From the IMG/VR virus record IMGVR_UViG_3300021142_000012, positions 44,266 through 108,265 of that record: a DNA stretch of 64,000 nt; one strand, 5' to 3'. The notes beneath the pieces are model-generated. The model saw only the letters and a list, made by a program, of their open reading frames with translations. It was not told the origin of the DNA and ran no database searches. The DNA is from a virus. Shown one piece after another: positions 59,457-64,000 of the stretch. Position 1 is the stretch's first letter; each line of letters begins with the position of its first letter. Position numbers and translations under genes: made by a program.

Positions 59457-61451
59457 ATGCCTACCGTAGGAGAGATGGACGCTCAAGACTTTGCAAGAAT
59501 GAACGCTGATGCATTAAGAAGCGTCCTAGGTAATCGTACAGGTGACACTGGTGGTGGATTTGGTAGTTCAGGACAACAACTTGGCGATGGGCTAGGCGGT
59601 GCTATCAATGCTGCTGGTAAATTTGCTACAGGTCAATATGCTGCCGCCGATGCTACACAGCAAGCAACCGCAATGCTCAATAGGATTCCTGTTGCCGGCG
59701 GTATAATTTCTAATGCATTTAGTACTGTTGGTAATACAGCACTTACAATGAACCAAGCTCTTAATGATGCTGGTCAATCCGGTGGAAATTTTGGCAATAG
59801 ACTAGGCGAAGCTGCTGAAGCAGTACTAGGTGCTCGTATGTCGTTCAGCGAATATACCGAGACCATTAGAAAAAATGCAACTACAATAACAGCCTTTGGT
59901 GGCACAGTCAATGATGGTGCAAGAACCTTATTAGCTTTAGATAAGGGAGTTCAGGAAACTAATATTGCAAGAACACTGGTAGAAGCAGGGGTTAGCCAGA
60001 AAGAAATTAATGATGCTACTCTAGTTTATTATAACAGAGCGATCGGTATTAATAGATTAGACGAAGCGGGTAAACTACAAGCAGCAGAAAGTGCTGCAAG
60101 ATTCTCCGAAGAGCTAGATAAAAATGCTAGATTGTTTGGTAAGAGTCGTGCTGAGCAACAAAAAGATATTCAAGCACAACAAGATAAAGCAGCAGTTCAA
60201 GCCTACTATCTACAACAAGATCTCAAAGGAAGGCAAGCATTTAGTGACATGCAGGCAGCAGTAAGTCCGATGGGTCCTAAATTTATGGACATGGCTACTG
60301 AAATAACTTTATATGGACAAGTGCGTAGTCAAGATAGTAGATTGTTACAATCAGCTTTAGGACAAGCTGGTATCGATTTTCAAAATGCAGTATTAGAACA
60401 GAAAAATGCAAGAACCGATGAAGAAAAGAAACTAGCAAACGAACATATGGCAACAGCTAGACAAGCAGTTGATGCTAGGATGGCCACAAAGGAATTTACT
60501 AATCAAGCTATGCAAGCTGGAGTAACTAATAGTAAATCTGCTCAGGTGTTTAGTGAAGCTATTGCAGGCAGCAGAACACTATTAGCAGACAGAGCTGCAT
60601 TTGAGCAGGCAGCAGAAGAAGTACGCCAAGGCAAATTAAAAGCCGGTGACGATGCAGCATTTCAACTTAGAGTAAAACAAATAAATGACGAAAAAGCTGC
60701 TAAAGCCAAAGATGAACTAGCAGGCGCCGCTGGCGGTAAAAAAGATCCAGCGGCCGCAGTAGGTCGTACTCTAAATGATGTTAATGGTACACTAAAGGAT
60801 TTTAGTGCTGGCTTTGGCAAGACATTAAATGCAACTTCACTTAAAGTTGGAAAAGAAATATCCGATGCAGGATCACAGCTTGCTTCGGCTATTAGGAATG
60901 CACTACATCCTCGTACAGCTGACGAAGCTAACCGAGTATTTGACATTAACAAAATTGTTCCAGGTAGTGCAAGTCCTGCAGCCCGCGGAGATTATAATCC
61001 AGCTAATCCTCCTAAGAAATTAGCTTCGGGTACCATGGGAAGTTTTGGAGATTTCTTCCACGACTTTGGTGCAGAAAGTATAGACACATTCAAACTTCAT
61101 GGCAAAGAAATGGTACTTCCAGAAAATCAACTGCCGCAGTTTATGCAACAGTTTACTAGTCAGATGAAGGACAAGATTCCAAATCCGCAAGACATGATGA
61201 AGCAGATGCAAGGTGGCATGCAGGTTCCTTCAGAAATTTCAAATATGGTAAAATCGAGTGCAGCTTCTGCTCAAACCATGAATACAATGCCCTCAAACAG
61301 TGGATCAGTTACTCTAGATGTCCTGCACGATGATCTACAACGCTTAAATAAGAGCATCGAACAAATGGTAGCACATACCGAAACGTTAAAAGATAATTCG
61401 GGTAGACAAGTTAAAGCCACTAGGGCTATGGCCGGTAATAAGTTGGCCTAA
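59457..61451 (+). CDS. Tail tape measure protein (gp29-like)
   Basis: The 664-residue protein is Ala/Gln/Asn-rich and mostly helical, with Gly-rich N-terminal part, central coiled stretches (residues about 195-260, 310-340, 380-420) and a C-terminal segment typical of tape measures: LASGTMGSFGDFFHDFGAES and LHGKEMVLPENQLPQFMQQF. Tape measure length sets tail length; at about 0.15 nm per residue 664 residues imply a tail near 100 nm, like T4 (gp29, 590 residues). The divergent gp26-type gene supports this. AAGGA lies 7 bases upstream of ATG. Confidence 0.75.
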   Translation: MPTVGEMDAQDFARMNADALRSVLGNRTGDTGGGFGSSGQQLGDGLGGAINAAGKFATGQYAAADATQQATAMLNRIPVAGGIISNAFSTVGNTALTMNQALNDAGQSGGNFGNRLGEAAEAVLGARMSFSEYTETIRKNATTITAFGGTVNDGARTLLALDKGVQETNIARTLVEAGVSQKEINDATLVYYNRAIGINRLDEAGKLQAAESAARFSEELDKNARLFGKSRAEQQKDIQAQQDKAAVQAYYLQQDLKGRQAFSDMQAAVSPMGPKFMDMATEITLYGQVRSQDSRLLQSALGQAGIDFQNAVLEQKNARTDEEKKLANEHMATARQAVDARMATKEFTNQAMQAGVTNSKSAQVFSEAIAGSRTLLADRAAFEQAAEEVRQGKLKAGDDAAFQLRVKQINDEKAAKAKDELAGAAGGKKDPAAAVGRTLNDVNGTLKDFSAGFGKTLNATSLKVGKEISDAGSQLASAIRNALHPRTADEANRVFDINKIVPGSASPAARGDYNPANPPKKLASGTMGSFGDFFHDFGAESIDTFKLHGKEMVLPENQLPQFMQQFTSQMKDKIPNPQDMMKQMQGGMQVPSEISNMVKSSAASAQTMNTMPSNSGSVTLDVLHDDLQRLNKSIEQMVAHTETLKDNSGRQVKATRAMAGNKLA

Positions 61452-61461
61452 AGGATAATAC

Positions 61462-63210
61462 ATGAGTTGGAAAAAGTACTTTTCACCAGCACCTATTAGT
61501 AGCGGTGCACTAAGTCCAGTTAATGGAATGAATTCTACAGGCAGCCGTCCTGGCCCAGCTCGATCAAATTATTCAAGCTACTTACCAGATGTGTATGCCG
61601 GTGCACCAAATCGTTCAGAGCGTTATGCACAATACGAAACAATGGACTCAGATCCGGAAGTTAACGCAGCTCTAGATATCCTAGCAGAATTTTGTACACA
61701 AAAGAATAAAGACGGTAAGACTCCGTTTACTTTATTCTATCGCCATAAGGCAACTAATTCAGAAATACGTATCCTAGGTGAATATCTACAGCAATGGGCC
61801 AAGCTACAACGCTTTGATACTCGTATTTTCCGTATGGTTCGCAACGTATTCAAGTACGGTGATGCATTTTTTATTCGTGATCCTGAAACACAAAAATGGA
61901 CCTATGTAGATCCAACTAAGGTTACAAAAGTAATCGTAAATGAAAGTGAAGGCAAGAATCCAGAGCAGTATGTAATTAGAGATCTAGCACCAAACTTCCA
62001 AGATTTGATCGCTACAATGATCACTCCTAATGTAAATCCACGCATACCTAATGGTGGTATTGCTACAGGTGGTTCATACCTAGGCCAAGGTGGTGGTAGT
62101 GGTGGATCAACTGGCAGTGCTTACCCAACAAGTAGTACAGGTAGTCGCTTTACTATTGGACAAACAGAGCATGCAGTAGATGCAAAACATGTGGTACACC
62201 TTAGTTTATCAGAAGGGTTGGACAACATGTTCCCGTTTGGTAATAGCCTGTTGGAAAATATTTTTAAAGTTTACAAACAGAAAGAACTGCTTGAAGATGC
62301 TATTCTAATCTATCGTATACAACGTGCCCCAGAGCGCAGAGTGTTCCATATTGACGTAGGTAATATGCCAGCACACATGGCTATGGCCTTTGTTGAACGT
62401 GTTAAGAACGAAATACATCAACGCCGCATTCCATCGCAAACTGGTGGTGGACAGAATGTCATAGACAGTGCGTATAACCCGTTGAGTATCAACGAAGACT
62501 ACTTCTTTCCAACAACAGCAGAAGGTCGCGGCAGTAAAGTAGATACCTTGCCCGGTGGTACAAATCTTGGTGAAATTGACGACTTAAAGTATTTTACTAA
62601 TAAATTGTTCCGTGGTTTGCGTATCCCATCAAGCTATTTGCCAACAGGTGCAGATGATAGTCAAGCTAGTTATAATGATGGACGTGTAGGCACTGCTTAT
62701 ATTCAAGAGCTACGCTTTAACAAGTATTGTGAACGCTTACAAGCACTAATCACTGAAAAATTTGATCAAGAATTTAAGATGTATATGTTTAGTAAAGGTG
62801 CTAATATTGATCCTAGCCTCTTTGAACTTCGCTTTAATCCACCATTAAACTTTGCATCAAGCCGTCAAGCATCTTTAGATACAGAACGTATTAATACATT
62901 TAACACCATACAAGCAGTGCCGTTTATGAGCAAACGCTTTGCACTCAAACGCTTCTTGGGCTTAACCGATGAAGAGATTGCAGAAAATGAACGTCTATGG
63001 GGCGAAGAGACTGGCAAAGGTGAACCTACTGACACTGATGCATCAGGCGAACTACGCTCTGCAGGTCTGTCAGCAGCAGGTATTGAAGCTGATTTATCTT
63101 CAGCATCAGACACTAGCGCACCAGAAGACATGCAGGGAGAACCAGCAGAAGGCGATGCTGGCGTAGTTCCTCCTATTGCACCAAGCCCAACATCAGCACC
63201 AGCAGCATAA
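61462..63210 (+). CDS. 20: Portal vertex protein gp20
   Basis: The 582-residue protein is the T4-type portal: RYAQYETMDSDPEVNAALDI, YGDAFFIRDPETQKWTYVDP, ILIYRIQRAPERRVFHIDVG, EDYFFPTTAEGRGSKVDTLP, FRGLRIPSSYLPTGADDSQA and FNKYCERLQALITEKFDQEF. It forms the dodecameric DNA-entry ring and starts prohead assembly. A Gly/Ser-rich loop (residues about 195-220) and an acidic Ala/Pro tail are insertions relative to T4 (524 residues). An AAAGGA site precedes ATG. Confidence 0.95.
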   Translation: MSWKKYFSPAPISSGALSPVNGMNSTGSRPGPARSNYSSYLPDVYAGAPNRSERYAQYETMDSDPEVNAALDILAEFCTQKNKDGKTPFTLFYRHKATNSEIRILGEYLQQWAKLQRFDTRIFRMVRNVFKYGDAFFIRDPETQKWTYVDPTKVTKVIVNESEGKNPEQYVIRDLAPNFQDLIATMITPNVNPRIPNGGIATGGSYLGQGGGSGGSTGSAYPTSSTGSRFTIGQTEHAVDAKHVVHLSLSEGLDNMFPFGNSLLENIFKVYKQKELLEDAILIYRIQRAPERRVFHIDVGNMPAHMAMAFVERVKNEIHQRRIPSQTGGGQNVIDSAYNPLSINEDYFFPTTAEGRGSKVDTLPGGTNLGEIDDLKYFTNKLFRGLRIPSSYLPTGADDSQASYNDGRVGTAYIQELRFNKYCERLQALITEKFDQEFKMYMFSKGANIDPSLFELRFNPPLNFASSRQASLDTERINTFNTIQAVPFMSKRFALKRFLGLTDEEIAENERLWGEETGKGEPTDTDASGELRSAGLSAAGIEADLSSASDTSAPEDMQGEPAEGDAGVVPPIAPSPTSAPAA

Positions 63211-63213
63211 ATA
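63207..63213 (+). promoter_or_regulatory. ATAAATA motif 5 bases before a start codon
   Basis: The motif overlaps the portal stop codon and ends 5 bases before ATG 63219, exactly the spacing seen at 57575. No ribosome-binding site fits between. Confidence 0.42.
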
Positions 63214-63218
63214 TCAAT

Positions 63219-63458
63219 ATGATTCTACGCGAACTATTCTATATAGATCCAGATACTAGACGCACATCTAACGATATGCGTTATGAACCTCACCTTGATT
63301 CAAGCACTATGCATCGTAATGATACACGTAAAACTAGACTAACTCTGCGTCAAATTAATGAATTACGCAAGGCTAGCGAAGCACACATATTAGAACAGGA
63401 ACAGGAACTAGACTTTATACATTCAATGTATTTTACACCCCCTGCACCCGCAGCATAA
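63219..63458 (+). CDS. Small hypothetical protein between portal and prohead core
   Basis: The 79-residue protein (MILRELFYIDPDTRR, LTLRQINELRKASEAHILEQ, QELDFIHSMYFTPPAPAA) has a charged helical middle. Its start MILRELF resembles the short N-terminal segment of the 253-residue putative internal protein (MKVYEII). In T4 the region after gp20 encodes prohead core proteins gp67 and gp68, so a core or packaged protein is plausible; sequence alone does not show it. Confidence 0.6.
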   Translation: MILRELFYIDPDTRRTSNDMRYEPHLDSSTMHRNDTRKTRLTLRQINELRKASEAHILEQEQELDFIHSMYFTPPAPAA

Positions 63459-63520
63459 CTATTTTTACTAAAAAATCTGTCGTTTTGACGGTATTTAAGG
63501 TACTATTTTACATTTAGGCG

Positions 63521-63526
63521 TAAATA
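63521..63526 (+). promoter_or_regulatory. Weak late-promoter-like motif for gp67
   Basis: GTAAATATC, a one-base variant of the late motif, lies 42 bases before ATG 63569. A small stem CTGTC/GACGG (63477-63490) sits between the previous gene and this site. Confidence 0.3.
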
Positions 63527-63568
63527 TCTTACAGCCTTGTATAACCATCATTCACAGGAGAACTAACA

Positions 63569-64000
63569 ATGACTGACCGTACTAATTTTGAAGCCATGCT
63601 TGAGGCATTGATCAACGAAGATCAAGAAACAGCAAAAGAAATTTTCCACAATATCGTAGTAGCTAAATCACGCGAAATCTATGAAGAACTTCTAGAATCC
63701 GATTTCAGCCAAGACCAAGGAAATCCTTACAAGAAGCATGAAGAAGAGTCTGCTGAAGAAGAGGAAGAAGAAGGTGAAGAGGAAGAAGAAGGTGAAGAAG
63801 AATCAGGTGACGAAGAAGGTGAAGAAGTTGGCGGCGATGAAGGCGACGACTTTGTAAGCGACGTTTCTGATGATGAAGAAGGTGAAGAAGGTGAAGAGCA
63901 CGGTGATATGGAAGATCGTGTTATGGATCTAGAAGATGCCTTAGAAGATCTAAAAGCAGAATTTGAACAACTAATGGCTGATGAAAATCACGAGCCAGAG
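63569..64000 (+). CDS. 67: Prohead core protein gp67-like, 3' end outside window
   Basis: The first 144 codons are present and the frame runs off the edge. The N-terminus (FEAMLEALINEDQETAKEIF, HNIVVAKSREIYEELLESDF) matches the helical start of T4 gp67 (PIP), followed by a very acidic stretch with EEEEEE and GEE repeats. gp67 is a scaffold-core component cut by the prohead protease. This version is much longer than T4's 80 residues: after the acid tract it has a second helical, coiled-coil-like part (RVMDLEDALEDLKAEFEQLM). A CAGGAG site lies 8 bases upstream of ATG. Confidence 0.82.
   Translation, partial: MTDRTNFEAMLEALINEDQETAKEIFHNIVVAKSREIYEELLESDFSQDQGNPYKKHEEESAEEEEEEGEEEEEGEEESGDEEGEEVGGDEGDDFVSDVSDDEEGEEGEEHGDMEDRVMDLEDALEDLKAEFEQLMADENHEPE

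Noticed and set aside
59391-59486. Upstream extension of gp26 by 32 codons
   Set aside because: This stretch holds the divergent promoter motifs and overlaps the tape measure start; CAGGAG precedes the ATG at 59390.

Overview
The window is a section of a large T4-like (straboviral/cyanomyoviral-type) contractile-tailed bacteriophage genome. It is AT-rich, densely coded, and has no tRNA, rRNA, integrase or transposase. The phage assignment rests on T4-type genes I recognise: late sigma factor gp55, recombination nuclease gp46/gp47, baseplate gp5, gp6, gp25, gp53 and gp48/54, hub chaperone gp26, portal gp20 and prohead core gp67. Shine-Dalgarno sites of AGGAG type and consensus sigma-70 promoters point to a bacterial, probably Gram-negative, host. 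The style of the hypothetical genes resembles phages of aquatic bacteria (inference).

Layout. (1) 1-9261, plus strand: accessory and metabolic genes. These are a flavin-dependent tryptophan halogenase, conserved small phage proteins, a MoxR AAA+ ATPase with a metallopeptidase/VWA partner, and ThyX. Sigma-70 promoters lie before the MoxR and VWA genes. (2) 9215-14056, minus strand: six genes, four of them glycosyltransferase-like, behind their own sigma-70 promoter. (3) 14129-52673, minus strand: the tail module. Transcription runs tail-tube initiator, gp53, hub, gp5 spike, gp25, gp6, a 5377-residue giant structural protein, a repetitive fiber, a sedolisin (S53) peptidase, then a series of fiber/adhesin paralogs ending in a polyglycine adhesin. 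(4) 52753-57086, plus strand: gp55, gp47, gp46, a small basic protein and a GIY-YIG endonuclease. (5) 57087-57586: about 500 bases without a gene, rich in predicted helices. (6) 57587-64000: a putative internal virion protein, minus-strand gp26 with a likely -1 frameshift extension, the tape measure, portal, a small protein and the start of gp67.

The regulatory picture is consistent. Four near-perfect TTGACA/T-N17-TATAAT (or TACAAT) promoters precede early/middle-type genes. An ATAAATA motif, as expected for a gp55-type late sigma factor encoded here, precedes most virion operons on both strands.

The most interesting items are the prodomain-less sedolisin inside the tail operon, the canonical slippery site that would fuse gp26 to a downstream -1 frame, the structured noncoding region, the giant tail protein carrying an FG-GAP propeller and repeated modules, the triplicated glycosyltransferase-like protein with two apparently dead copies, and the consensus promoter whose spacer is a UUCG hairpin.
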